From an uncultured Vampirovibrio sp. (GTDB taxonomy: Bacteria > Cyanobacteriota > Vampirovibrionia > Gastranaerophilales > Gastranaerophilaceae), in NCBI GenBank assembly GCA_910584405.1, contig CAJUAL010000001.1, positions 310,001-374,000 on the forward strand: a stretch of DNA of 64,000 nt. Direction: 5' to 3'. The notes below the pieces were generated by a model. That model was not told the origin of the DNA. It saw nothing but the letters and a program-made list of their open reading frames with translations, and did not search any database. Each line of letters starts with the position of its first letter. Position 1 is the first letter of the stretch. The translations under genes and the position numbers were made by a program. Below, one piece after another: positions 8,807 to 17,138 of the stretch.

Positions 8807-9433
8807 ATGGCTGATTCAAGAAAAATTCTGTTAGTAGATAATAATGCTGAGCAATTAGCGCAAGCATTGCCCTCATACGGATATGAAGTTAAGGTTGCCA
8901 ATGACGGTAAACAGGCTTTGGCTTATCTTGAATCAGGAGAGAAGTTCGATATTGTTTTGCTAGAGATTTTATTGCCTGAGTTAGACGGGTGGGATACCCT
9001 GAAAGCTATTAGAAAATCATATCTTTACGGAGAGATTCCCGTTATTTATTTAACTGTTGAAAGCGATGTTCGAAAAATGGTTTTCGGACTTAATCTTGGT
9101 GCTGATGATTATATCGTCAAACCGTTTAATCTGAAAAACCTGTTGGCAAGGATTGATGCGGTGTTGCGCCGTTCAAAAAGGTTCGGTATCGGCTCGTTTA
9201 CCACTAATGTTACAAATAATCAAAAATCCCTTAAAAATCACTTGACGCCAAGGGAAAAAGATGTTTTATTATTAGTTGCGAAGGGACTTGATAACAGTTC
9301 TATTGCAAAGGAGCTTTATGTAAGTACGATTACTGTAAAAGCTCATATGCAAAGTATTTTTAGAAAATTAAAAGTAAAAAGTCGTACCCAGGCGATTTTA
9401 TCAGCTATGGAAAATGACTTAATCAACAAATAA
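8807..9433 (+). CDS. atypical response regulator, Glu at phosphorylation site
   Basis: The 208-residue protein joins an OmpR-like receiver (5-125) to a LuxR-type helix-turn-helix (about 145-205; LTPREKDVLLLVAKGLDN, STITVKAHMQSIFRKL). The phosphoacceptor position is Glu53 (codon GAG) in DIVLLEILLPELDG, where family members have Asp, and the second acidic-pocket residue is Asn12 instead of Asp or Glu. Thr83 and Lys105 are retained. Glu at this position often mimics phosphorylation, so the protein may be constitutively active and unregulated by a kinase. It follows the normal regulator by 15 bases. LuxR outputs on both suggest they could compete for or share sites. Confidence 0.88.
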   Translation: MADSRKILLVDNNAEQLAQALPSYGYEVKVANDGKQALAYLESGEKFDIVLLEILLPELDGWDTLKAIRKSYLYGEIPVIYLTVESDVRKMVFGLNLGADDYIVKPFNLKNLLARIDAVLRRSKRFGIGSFTTNVTNNQKSLKNHLTPREKDVLLLVAKGLDNSSIAKELYVSTITVKAHMQSIFRKLKVKSRTQAILSAMENDLINK

Positions 9434-9461
9434 TAATAAATATATATTTAAGGAGATAAGA

Positions 9462-9992
9462 ATGTTAGATTATACAAAAGAAGAGTTATTATCTTTGATT
9501 GAAACCAACCCCGATAAATTCAATGAATGGAAAAAAGACCGAGATGATGTTGATTTAAGCGAAGTAGATTTTTCAAATATGATAATAAAAGAAATTGATT
9601 TTTCAGATGTTGATTTGAACTCAAGTTCTTTTTCAGATTGTCATCTTGCATTAGTAAACTTCTACGGTGCAGATTTAACAGCAGTAGATTTTACAAGAGC
9701 TGTTGTGACAGAGTGCGATTTTACAGAAAGTATATTAACAGGCGCAGATTGCAGTTATGCAGAGATGACATATTGTAATTTCACAGATTGTGATATGGCT
9801 GGAACTGTTTTATCTGAAACTGTTTTAACCAGTTCTGATTTAACCGCTGCCGAAAATTTAAGCTCAGCAAGATATGACAGTGATACGGTTTGGCCTGATG
9901 ATGATATGATGCCTGCGGAGTTTGACACAGCATATAAAGATGATTTATCTTCATTAAAAGATGATGAAGATTCAGCAGTAGAAGATTACTAA
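9462..9992 (+). CDS. pentapeptide-repeat protein
   Basis: The 176-residue protein has consecutive A(D/N)Lxx-type pentapeptides from about residue 30 to 135 (for example VDLSEVDFSNM, FYGADLTAVDFTRAV, LTGADCSYAEMTYCNF), which should form a right-handed quadrilateral beta helix. The C-terminal 40 residues are very acidic. Such proteins are abundant in cyanobacteria and a few mimic DNA to block gyrase; that role is not shown here. An AGGAGA ribosome binding site precedes the ATG. It lies 28 bases after the atypical regulator and 11 bases before dapB. Confidence 0.85.
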   Translation: MLDYTKEELLSLIETNPDKFNEWKKDRDDVDLSEVDFSNMIIKEIDFSDVDLNSSSFSDCHLALVNFYGADLTAVDFTRAVVTECDFTESILTGADCSYAEMTYCNFTDCDMAGTVLSETVLTSSDLTAAENLSSARYDSDTVWPDDDMMPAEFDTAYKDDLSSLKDDEDSAVEDY

Positions 9993-10003
9993 GGAGAGTT
10001 TAA

Positions 10004-10750
10004 ATGATAAAAGTAGCAGTATGCGGCGCATATGGAAAAATGGGCAGAGAGGTTTGTGAAGCTGTTGAAAATGATTCAACAATGGAACTCGTTGCTAAAA
10101 TAGATATACAAGGTGAAGCTTATAGAACGATTGAAGAAGCTAAAAAAGCCGTTGATATAGATGTATTAGTTGATTTTACCCAGCCGAAATCTATATTTGA
10201 AAACGCTAAATACTGCTTGAATAATTCTATTAAGACCGTAATCGGAACAACAGGTTTGAAGGATTCTGAAATTGAAGAATTAAAACAACTGTCAGAAAAG
10301 AATAATACAGGTTGTTTGATTGCTCCGAACTTTTCAACAGGAGCGGTTTTGATGATGATGTTTTCTCAAATGGCTGCAAAATATTTTGATAATGCTGAAA
10401 TTATTGAGCTTCATCATAATCAGAAAAAAGATGCCCCGTCAGGTACTGCAATAAAAACAGCGCTAATGATGTCACAGGCAAAAGAAACATTTAAAAAAGG
10501 AAATTGTGCAGAAACTGAAACTATAGAAGGTTCTCGCGGCGGAACATCTTATTCTGATATTCAGATACATTCTGTCAGAATGCCGGGATATATTGCTTCT
10601 CAGGAGGTAATTTTCGGTTCATCAGGACAGATTTTTAAGATTCGCCATGATTCAATGGACAGAAAATGCTATATGGGCGGAGTGTTGCTTGCCGTAAACC
10701 ATGTAGTTGAAAAAAATGATTTTATATACGGTCTTGAAAACATAATGTAG
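10004..10750 (+). CDS. dapB: 4-hydroxy-tetrahydrodipicolinate reductase
   Basis: The 248-residue protein catalyses the NAD(P)H-dependent reduction step in the diaminopimelate/lysine pathway in the cytoplasm. The Rossmann nucleotide-binding motif CGAYGKMGRE is at residues 8-17, the conserved VDFTQP and GTTGL motifs follow, and the substrate and catalytic region shows ELHHNQKKDAPSGTA, with the His pair and Lys of the DapB active site. Length is typical. It is the last gene of the signalling run, 11 bases after the pentapeptide gene, and has an AAGGAG ribosome binding site. Confidence 0.95.
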   Translation: MIKVAVCGAYGKMGREVCEAVENDSTMELVAKIDIQGEAYRTIEEAKKAVDIDVLVDFTQPKSIFENAKYCLNNSIKTVIGTTGLKDSEIEELKQLSEKNNTGCLIAPNFSTGAVLMMMFSQMAAKYFDNAEIIELHHNQKKDAPSGTAIKTALMMSQAKETFKKGNCAETETIEGSRGGTSYSDIQIHSVRMPGYIASQEVIFGSSGQIFKIRHDSMDRKCYMGGVLLAVNHVVEKNDFIYGLENIM

Positions 10751-10762
10751 GGGGTAAATAGA

Positions 10763-10813
10763 ATGAAAGAGTCACTAAAGTTTAGTAATAATAGGAAAAT
10801 CGGGGGGGGGTAG
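10763..10813 (+). other. 5' start segment of phase-variable pilin gene, out of frame
   Basis: An ATG at 10763 follows a strong AGGGGG ribosome binding site (10749-10754) and reads MKESLKFSNNRKIGGG before stopping at TAG 10811. The 48 coding bases end in a run of nine G (10802-10810). With eight G the same start would read on as ...IGGGSPFKLDLSGFCLAR and join the pilin-like frame that is open from 10830 to 11684 without a stop. I therefore read this as the true gene start in an OFF or mixed state. Confidence 0.6.
10802..10810 (+). repeat. poly-G tract (9 G)
   Basis: A run of nine G after ATC in the 5' segment of a pilin-like gene. Long G runs are rare in this AT-rich sequence; the only comparable one in the window (8 G at 38872-38879) is in the equivalent place of a paralogous gene. 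Confidence 0.95.
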
Positions 10814-10829
10814 CCCTTTTAAGCTTGAT

Positions 10830-11684
10830 TTGAGCGGGTTTTGCCTTGCTCGGAAACTTAGAACTTATTGTCACCCTGAACTTGATTCAGGGTCTGTTAA
10901 TGCCAATAATTACCCCTTGCGGGATGAACCAACAATGATAGATTCTGACTTACGTCAGAATGACAGGAGTTTGTTCACTCGCCCTAAAAGGGTTAGTGTG
11001 AGGGGTGCGTTCACTTTAGCGGAAGTTTTAATTACCCTTGGTATTATAGGGATTGTGGCAGCATTGACAATTCCCGGGGTTATGACCAAAAACAAAGCAA
11101 AACGCTTACGTTCTCAATATTTGAAAACTTACTCTACTATTGCACAATCTATTCGCTTAATTAAGAATGAAGATGTAAGTTTAGATCCTAAAACTTATTC
11201 CGGCGGAAATTCTTTTTACAAGACCTTTGCTAATTATTTCAAGACGGCACATTTATGCGGAACTCAAGCTGCGGCTATACAGAAAAACGATTTGTGCTAC
11301 TATAGCGGAGATAAGTCATATACAACTCTTGATGGCAAATCCACGCCTCCTTATAGTAGATTTGATGATGGACAGTTTTTGTTAATGGATAATACCTTAA
11401 TTATGCTTGAAAATCCTTATGGTTCTTCTAATGCGCCATTATGGATTCATGCTGATATTAACGGTAAAAATAACCCGCCAAACAGGCTTGGTGTTGATGT
11501 TTTTACGTTTGTTATGACATCTGATGAAGAACTTGTTCCAATGGGAAGCGTTGGTACAACTTATACAAATGCCGAACAATATTGTAATCCGAAAATTTCT
11601 AATACTCTTAACGGATTTGCATGTTCTAAAAAAGCTATGGAAGACAGTAATTATTTTGAGAAAATATTATCTCAAACCAAGTAA
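10830..11684 (+). CDS. type IV pilin-like/pseudopilin protein, YCNP subfamily
   Basis: Open from a TTG at 10830 (284 residues). The pilin N-terminus is RGA|FTLAEVLITLGI around residue 60: Phe at +1, Glu at +5, but Ala rather than Gly at -1. A hydrophobic helix follows and the globular part has DINGKNNPPNRLGVDVFTF and the C-terminal pattern YCNP...NGFACSKKA. The first 60 residues are largely a translated palindromic repeat (10869-10965), so the upstream part is inserted DNA. No ribosome binding site serves the TTG; the natural start is probably 10763, one base out of frame through the poly-G run. An internal start such as the ATG near 10935 is the alternative. The 3' end overlaps tgt by 18 bases. 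The closest paralogue here is at 38923. Confidence 0.75.
   Translation: MSGFCLARKLRTYCHPELDSGSVNANNYPLRDEPTMIDSDLRQNDRSLFTRPKRVSVRGAFTLAEVLITLGIIGIVAALTIPGVMTKNKAKRLRSQYLKTYSTIAQSIRLIKNEDVSLDPKTYSGGNSFYKTFANYFKTAHLCGTQAAAIQKNDLCYYSGDKSYTTLDGKSTPPYSRFDDGQFLLMDNTLIMLENPYGSSNAPLWIHADINGKNNPPNRLGVDVFTFVMTSDEELVPMGSVGTTYTNAEQYCNPKISNTLNGFACSKKAMEDSNYFEKILSQTK
10869..10965 (+). repeat. family A palindromic repeat, copy 1 (inside pilin ORF)
   Basis: Begins GTCACCCTGAACTTGATTCA and ends in a hairpin around TGACTTACGTCA. Family A has a first hairpin (CCTGAA...TTCAGG), arms TCTATCAATGT and ACATTGATAGA around an ACCCCTTGCGGG core, and a second hairpin ending in AATGACA. This copy is in frame within the pilin-like ORF and is translated as CHPELDSGS...RQNDRS. 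Confidence 0.85.
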
Positions 11685-12794
11685 GTTATGATAATGCTCT
11701 GCATAAAAATCAGCGTAACGGTCTTCTAAAATAGCTTGACGGCATTGTTTTGCAAAATCAATCAGGAATTTAATATTATGGATTGATAAAAGCGTAGATG
11801 CTGTAGCTTCCTGACATTTCCAAAGATGTCTGATATATGCGCGTGAGTGGTTCCTGCAAGCATAGCAATCACAGCCTTCAACAAGAGGTGCATGATCGTC
11901 TTTGAATTTTTCATTTTTAATATTAGCTTTCCCCTCCCAGGTGAAAAATGAACCGTGGCGGGCATTTCTTGTCGGGAGTACGCAGTCAAACATATCGATT
12001 CCGTGTTTGATACCGTTAAGCAAGTCTTCAGGGGTTCCGACACCCATTAAATAACGAGGTTTATACTTTGGAAGAAGCGGTGCGGTAAACTCTGTAAAGT
12101 GGTTCATAATATCCTTTGATTCGCCGACACTAAGTCCGCCTATTGCATATCCAACCGCATCAAATGTAGAAATTACTCTTGCACTTTCTTGTCTTAAATC
12201 ATCATAAAACGCACCCTGAACGATTGGGAAAAGAGCTTGTCGAGGGTTCGTTTTTGCCTTAAAACAGCGCTCCAACCAGCGGTGTGTACGTTCCATTGCG
12301 GCTTTTGCCGTGTCATAATCACAAGGATACGGAGCACATTCATCAAATGCCATCATAATATCAGCACCGATATCCTGCTGAATTTCCATAGATATTTCAG
12401 GTGATATAAAGTGTTTTGTACCGTCTTTCGGGTCGCGAAATTCAACGCCGTCTTCCGTGATTTTTCTCAAATGAGCTAATGAAAATACCTGAAACCCTCC
12501 GGAATCTGTTAAAACAGGTTTGTCCCAATTCATCCAGCCGTGGATTCCGCCAAAATCTCTTATTCGTTTTGTTCCTGCGCGTAAGTACAGGTGGTAAGAA
12601 TTTGACAAAATGATTTGAGCACCAGTGTCTTTAATTTGGTCACAGGTTAAAGATTTTACGGCAGAGTTTGTACCGACAGGCATAAAAATCGGTGTTTCGA
12701 TTTTCCCGTGCGGGGTTGTAAGAATCCCTGCGCGAGCACCTGTTTGAGCATCTTCGTGTATTAGTTCATAATTAAAAAAATCTTTTTCGTTCAT
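11667..12794 (-). CDS. tgt: queuine/preQ1 tRNA-ribosyltransferase
   Basis: The 375-residue enzyme exchanges guanine for preQ1 at the wobble position of GUN-anticodon tRNAs. It has DSGGFQVFSL and the nucleophile region (FDCVLPTRNARHG), the GGLSVGE substrate loop and the zinc site CDCYACRNHSRAYIRHL with its final His. Length is standard. The gene is convergent with the upstream pilin-like gene (18-base overlap). No other queuosine-pathway gene is nearby. Confidence 0.96.
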   Translation of the reverse strand: MNEKDFFNYELIHEDAQTGARAGILTTPHGKIETPIFMPVGTNSAVKSLTCDQIKDTGAQIILSNSYHLYLRAGTKRIRDFGGIHGWMNWDKPVLTDSGGFQVFSLAHLRKITEDGVEFRDPKDGTKHFISPEISMEIQQDIGADIMMAFDECAPYPCDYDTAKAAMERTHRWLERCFKAKTNPRQALFPIVQGAFYDDLRQESARVISTFDAVGYAIGGLSVGESKDIMNHFTEFTAPLLPKYKPRYLMGVGTPEDLLNGIKHGIDMFDCVLPTRNARHGSFFTWEGKANIKNEKFKDDHAPLVEGCDCYACRNHSRAYIRHLWKCQEATASTLLSIHNIKFLIDFAKQCRQAILEDRYADFYAEHYHNLLGLR

Positions 12795-12805
12795 AAGTTT
12801 TTCGT

Positions 12806-12837
12806 TGTTTAATCCTGAATCAGGTTCAGGGTGACGG
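12806..12837 (-). repeat. family A half-element
   Basis: Only the first hairpin of the family A repeat, in reverse orientation (reverse complement reads GTCACCCTGAACCTGATTCA), sits in the 53-base gap between tgt and ndk. It could serve as a transcription or mRNA-stability hairpin for ndk. Confidence 0.6.
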
Positions 12838-12847
12838 TTTGTATTGA

Positions 12848-13321
12848 TTAGTCGGCGTCTAAGCTTTCTACAACAAGCTCAGACATGCATTTTCCTTCAG
12901 GGAAAAGTTCGTTTTCGTTGAAATAAATTTTGATTTCACGTTCTGCACTTTCAACGGAATCTGAACCGTGTACGATATTGTATTCCATAACTTGAGCAAA
13001 GTCAGCTCTGATTGTACCGACTTCTGCGGTGTCAGGGTTTGTAGATCCCATAATATGACGGGATCCTGCTACTGCATTATATCCTTGAACAACCATTGCA
13101 ACAATCGGCCCGCTTTGAATATATCTGATAAGTCTTGGGTAGAACGGTTTTCCTTCATGTTCTGCGTAATGAGCTTTTGCTTGTTCATCTGTCACATGAA
13201 GCATTTTTAAACCTATTACTTTATAACCTTTTTGTTCAAATCTTCTTACGATTTCGCCGATTAACCCTCTTTGTACTCCATCAGGTTTAACTGCAATAAA
13301 AGTTCTTTCTTCCGTGCGCAT
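12848..13321 (-). CDS. ndk: nucleoside diphosphate kinase
   Basis: The 157-residue cytoplasmic enzyme transfers the gamma-phosphate of ATP to nucleoside diphosphates. The start ERTFIAVKPDGVQRGLIGEI is the conserved NDK opening and the active-site His is in NIVHGSDSVESAEREI. It is about 10-15 residues longer at the C-terminus than the common 143-residue form. An AGGAG ribosome binding site precedes the ATG. Confidence 0.96.
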   Translation of the reverse strand: MRTEERTFIAVKPDGVQRGLIGEIVRRFEQKGYKVIGLKMLHVTDEQAKAHYAEHEGKPFYPRLIRYIQSGPIVAMVVQGYNAVAGSRHIMGSTNPDTAEVGTIRADFAQVMEYNIVHGSDSVESAEREIKIYFNENELFPEGKCMSELVVESLDAD

Positions 13322-13398
13322 AATAAATCTCCTCTTTAAAGCGTATAGGCTGATTATAACATAAAACTTTTATTTTTGCTATATAAGTTCCAAATGTT

Positions 13399-14808
13399 TT
13401 AAATATCTATAAGGGTAAAGCTCGGGTATTCGGAATTTCCGTCAAAATTTCGAGCAGCTTGCTTTAATGCAGAACAAAACAGTTCGTTAATTAAAACTTC
13501 TTTTCCGTTATCAAAAACTTTGTTTTTAGGCAAATCTTTTAATACCTCAAATCCCTGTTCTCCTGAGCCGATATAAGAATCAAGGGTAAGTGAAAATTTT
13601 CGGTTAGGATTAATCGGGTTTTGGTTTTTATCAAGCAGGTTTTCATTATTTATTGTTATTTGTAATAATTTACAGGTTTTATCTTCAATGTTGCCTTTAC
13701 AAGTCAGGGTAACGTTTTGCGAACACTGTAAGAAGCGTGAGTTCCCGCGGTCTTTCAGCATTCTGAATTTTATCGCGTTATCAAAAACTTCTTTCAATTG
13801 AGCGGTGGAAATTTCCGTTGTTTCGATTGTTGTAGATGCGCAAATTACCTGTTCAAAGTCGTATTTTGTAATAACATCACTGTCATTTAGTCTTAGCGGA
13901 TACATTGTAAATCCTGTTGAGTGAAACGCTATATCTGTTTTGCCTGTTTTTCTCATATTATCAGAGATAAATGTTCCCAAAGGACAAGGATCAGAATAAC
14001 ATTTGGTTAGGTTTAGAACTCTTTTTGCTATCGGTTCTTTTAATTTTGTTTCTTTTTCATATTCATTTATCGGGTTTTCAAATTCCGGTATAAATTTGCA
14101 AGCTTCAACGGGAATTTCTTCTGTTTGTTTGTCTAAAACTATTTTGTACATTGTGCGGGCAAAAGAATATGGATAAAAGATGTTATTTTTATAATCGGGC
14201 GGGATTGGAGAATGTTCGTGTCCGCCGATAATCAGGTCTATATTTATTCCGTTTTTTGCAGCAAAGTTTTTTAGGCAATTGCTGTATGTGTACCAGTGGT
14301 GATTCAGGACAATAATTTTGTCGTAATCTTCTTTGATTGAATCAATAAGCTCTTTAAATGTTTCATTTGGCGGTAGAAGTTCGCATTTGAATTTTTTTGC
14401 GCAGGAATTGTTTATACAAAAACCTGTAATAAGTATTTTCTGTCCGTTTATTTCAAGAATTTTATATTTTTTTGTTAATTGCGGTGAAATGTTGGCGCAG
14501 ATTACGTTAATTCCTGCATTTTCAAATCTTTCTATTGTATTTTTCAGGTATTCAAAATCGGCTTTTTTAAACCCGAAGTCATTGTTGCCAAGTGTTATAA
14601 ATATTTGAGCCTGCGGGAGTAACTCTTTTAGTTTTAAATATGCTCTAACTGATAAATCTTTGTCGTATATTCCCTTAAATAAATCTCCGCAATCAAGTAC
14701 AATAAAAGGTTCGTCAGAATCTTTGCGGTCATTATAAATTCCGCTTAAAAGTCTGCTTAAGTTTCTGCTTTCCTGATGCGAATCTGTTATTGCGTAGATG
14801 TATGTCAT
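13399..14808 (-). CDS. 5'-nucleotidase/UDP-sugar hydrolase-family metallophosphoesterase
   Basis: The 469-residue protein has an N-terminal calcineurin-like phosphoesterase domain (about 1-260) with metal ligands in TDSHQES, LDCGDLF, TLGNNDFGF, LNHHWYT and IGGHEHSP, then a 5'-nucleotidase C-terminal substrate domain (270-469) with DIAFHSTG and SRFLQCSQ. Related enzymes are usually secreted, but I see no signal peptide, so a cytoplasmic location is possible. I prefer the ATG at 14808, seven bases after an AGGGGG site, over the reading that starts at 14823. Upstream lies a family B palindromic repeat. Confidence 0.82.
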   Translation of the reverse strand: MTYIYAITDSHQESRNLSRLLSGIYNDRKDSDEPFIVLDCGDLFKGIYDKDLSVRAYLKLKELLPQAQIFITLGNNDFGFKKADFEYLKNTIERFENAGINVICANISPQLTKKYKILEINGQKILITGFCINNSCAKKFKCELLPPNETFKELIDSIKEDYDKIIVLNHHWYTYSNCLKNFAAKNGINIDLIIGGHEHSPIPPDYKNNIFYPYSFARTMYKIVLDKQTEEIPVEACKFIPEFENPINEYEKETKLKEPIAKRVLNLTKCYSDPCPLGTFISDNMRKTGKTDIAFHSTGFTMYPLRLNDSDVITKYDFEQVICASTTIETTEISTAQLKEVFDNAIKFRMLKDRGNSRFLQCSQNVTLTCKGNIEDKTCKLLQITINNENLLDKNQNPINPNRKFSLTLDSYIGSGEQGFEVLKDLPKNKVFDNGKEVLINELFCSALKQAARNFDGNSEYPSFTLIDI

Positions 14809-14815
14809 TTTTGTC

Positions 14816-14855
14816 CCCCTCACCCCAACCCCTCTCCCCTTCTGGGCGAGGGAGG
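14816..14855 (+). repeat. family B palindromic repeat, copy 1
   Basis: The sequence CCCTCACCCCAACCCCTCTC followed by CCC and GGGCGAGGG is one of three copies here (others at 32752-32789 and 33152-33189). It is a REP-like GC-rich imperfect palindrome, placed just upstream of the metallophosphoesterase gene. Confidence 0.75.
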
Positions 14856-14941
14856 AATTAAAAGTAATATTTTTGTCCTTATTTGTTTACTCCTCACTCA
14901 AACTGTTTTTCCTTTTGAAGCGAGAGTGAATATGCTATTAT

Positions 14942-16606
14942 TTACCCCTCCGAGATTGCTTTTTTTGAACGAAGTTTTCTATGGTATGTTATTGCAAACC
15001 TGTGGGCTTCATCACGGATTCGTTGGATTAAAAATAGGGCGCTTGATTCTCGCGGAAGAAGAATTGATTTAGAAGTATTTGGAAGGAAAACTTCTTCTTG
15101 CCGCTTTGCAAGGCTGACAAAATCAATTCCTGTAACTCCCAGTTCTTTAACAATTTGCATAACACTTGATAATTGTCCTTTGCCGCCGTCTATTATAATC
15201 AAATCAGGTTTATCCCAGCCTTTGTCACCAAGATGTGACAGGCGTCTTGTTAAAACCTCTTTCATTGATAAAAAGTCGTCAGGCTTGCCTTCTGTCGATT
15301 TAATTTTGAATTTTTTATACTCAGATTTTTTACTTAAACCGTTTATGAACGTTACCATTGAAGCTACCGTATTTGTACCTTGAATGTGTGAAATATCATA
15401 ACATTCAATTCTATACGGGAAGTTATTCAGTTTTAGTTTTTCTTTTAGGTATGAACCGATATTGTTAAAATCGTCGCGGATTTTTGACATTTTTGACAGT
15501 TTAGCATTATCTATTACTACTCGTGAGTTTTTGTCCGCAAGACTTTGAAGTTCTTTCCCTTGGGTTGATTTTCCGTAGCTTATTTTAACTTTTTTACCGG
15601 AAATTATATTAAGCCATTCTTCGTAAAGAGCTTTATTTCCTAAAGCTTCTAACTCATTAGATACAATTCTGTCAGGAAATTCTAAAGACAGAGTGTTATA
15701 GTATTCTTTGAAAAAGGTTTCAAAAAATTCAGTTCTGTCTTCTTCTTCAACTTCGTAGGTGAAATCTTTTTTATCAATTAACCTGCCTTCACGAATCATC
15801 ATAATAACAACAACCAAAATTCCGTCTTCGTGCTGAACAGAGATAATATCTTCATTAAGTTTGGTATTTTCGTAAACGACTTTTTGTTTTTCAAGTGTTT
15901 GTTTCAAATCAAGGTAACTGTCGCGAAGTTTTGCGGCTTTTTCAAACTGCTCCGAGTCAGAATATTTTTGAATTTGTTCCATCAGTTGTGTCATAAGTTC
16001 TGATTGTTTGCCTGATAAAAACAATTCTGCCTGATGAACAACTGCTTTATACTCTTCACTTGTTACAAGATTCTGGCATGGGGCAAGACATTTTCCGATG
16101 TGATAGTAAAGGCACGGTCTGGATTTGAATTTAGGGCTTTTACATTGTTTCAGCGGAAAAATCTTTTTTAAAAAATCTAATGTCGAATGCATTGCACGAA
16201 TATTTGTATAAGGGCCGTAATAGCGGCCTTTTTCAGGGTTCATATTGCGTTTCCTGACAATTGAAATTCGTGGAAAATCTTCATTTGTGATTAAAAAGTA
16301 CGGATATTTTTTATCGTCTTTTAGTAAAATATTATAGCGCGGTTTGTGTTTTTTTATCAGGTGGCTTTCTAATATGAGAGCCTCAACTTCGGTATTTGTA
16401 ATTATATATTCAAGCCTGTCAATTTGGGAAACTAAAACATTAACTTTAACACTATCGTGGTGTTTACGGTTAAAATAAGACATTACACGGCGTTTTAAGA
16501 TTTTAGCTTTTCCGACGTAAATAATTTCGCCTTCCGCGTTGTAGTATATGTAGCAACCGGGTAGTGACGGTAAAAGTTTTAAGCTTTCCTTTAATTTATC
16601 GTTCAT
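14942..16606 (-). CDS. uvrC: excinuclease ABC subunit C, without C-terminal HhH domain
   Basis: UvrC makes the dual incisions in nucleotide excision repair. This 554-residue protein has the N-terminal GIY-YIG domain (GCYIYYNAEGEIIYVGKAK), a Cys-rich segment (CPLYYHIGKCLAPCQ-like, about residues 165-178), a UVR motif (about 205-240) and the RNase H-like endonuclease domain (CYDISHIQGT, IIDGGKGQL). It ends at IRDEAHRFAITYHRKLRSKK plus five residues, where most UvrC proteins continue for about 50 residues with a helix-hairpin-helix pair. I see no HhH sequence in the next bases in any frame. It starts 8 bases after the preceding hypothetical gene. Confidence 0.93.
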   Translation of the reverse strand: MNDKLKESLKLLPSLPGCYIYYNAEGEIIYVGKAKILKRRVMSYFNRKHHDSVKVNVLVSQIDRLEYIITNTEVEALILESHLIKKHKPRYNILLKDDKKYPYFLITNEDFPRISIVRKRNMNPEKGRYYGPYTNIRAMHSTLDFLKKIFPLKQCKSPKFKSRPCLYYHIGKCLAPCQNLVTSEEYKAVVHQAELFLSGKQSELMTQLMEQIQKYSDSEQFEKAAKLRDSYLDLKQTLEKQKVVYENTKLNEDIISVQHEDGILVVVIMMIREGRLIDKKDFTYEVEEEDRTEFFETFFKEYYNTLSLEFPDRIVSNELEALGNKALYEEWLNIISGKKVKISYGKSTQGKELQSLADKNSRVVIDNAKLSKMSKIRDDFNNIGSYLKEKLKLNNFPYRIECYDISHIQGTNTVASMVTFINGLSKKSEYKKFKIKSTEGKPDDFLSMKEVLTRRLSHLGDKGWDKPDLIIIDGGKGQLSSVMQIVKELGVTGIDFVSLAKRQEEVFLPNTSKSILLPRESSALFLIQRIRDEAHRFAITYHRKLRSKKAISEG

Positions 16607-16614
16607 AACTGTTT

Positions 16615-17127
16615 TTAGTTGTTAGCAGAGTTTGAATTATTTTCGTTTGAAGGTTGTTCTTTTTCCGTTTTATCTTGAGAATCAGTTGCAAATTCAAAGA
16701 ACTCTTCAAGTGTTGCTAAATCATCATTTTTTTGTTTTTTATGTTTTTTAGGAGCATCAGATTTAGCTTCATCAGCTTCGCCTTCCACAGACATATTTTT
16801 TTCTTCTTCTTCGGCTTTAACAAGTTCATTCATGGAAATCCAGATTTCGTTTAAGTCAGAAATTACGGTACTGTTTCCAAGCCATTTTCTTACGTGTTTT
16901 TCGTCTGGCCCCAAGCCTCCGTCGATTTTAGTGCCTTCTTTAATATTAAATACAGCTTCAGATATTCCGATACATACAATTACATTTGGAAAGTGGTATT
17001 TTGATTCAATTTTAAGTTTTAGGTTATTGTATTTTGCAACGCTCATATTTGTTGAATTGTGAGCGTCTTCTTGAGCTTTTATTATGAATGTTTGAAGTTT
17101 TGTAGCTAATTCGTGTAATGTTTTCAT
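16615..17127 (-). CDS. hypothetical protein with acidic C-terminal tail
   Basis: The 170-residue protein is not recognised. Residues 1-105 look globular (KYHFPNVIVCIGISEAVFNI, GGLGPDEKHVRKWLG), whereas residues 105-170 are a low-complexity acidic/Lys-rich tail ending in Asn/Ser repeats, probably disordered. It lies in a minus-strand run between the UPF0210 gene (11 bases upstream) and uvrC (8 bases downstream), so it is probably cotranscribed with both. No signal peptide or membrane segment. Confidence 0.6.
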   Translation of the reverse strand: MKTLHELATKLQTFIIKAQEDAHNSTNMSVAKYNNLKLKIESKYHFPNVIVCIGISEAVFNIKEGTKIDGGLGPDEKHVRKWLGNSTVISDLNEIWISMNELVKAEEEEKNMSVEGEADEAKSDAPKKHKKQKNDDLATLEEFFEFATDSQDKTEKEQPSNENNSNSANN

Positions 17128-17138
17128 TTTATTTTCCT

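Noticed and set aside
10802..10810. Poly-G run dismissed as sequencing error only
   Set aside because: Homopolymer error cannot be excluded, but two paralogous loci have the run in the same place, each one base from an open frame, so I kept phase variation as the better explanation.
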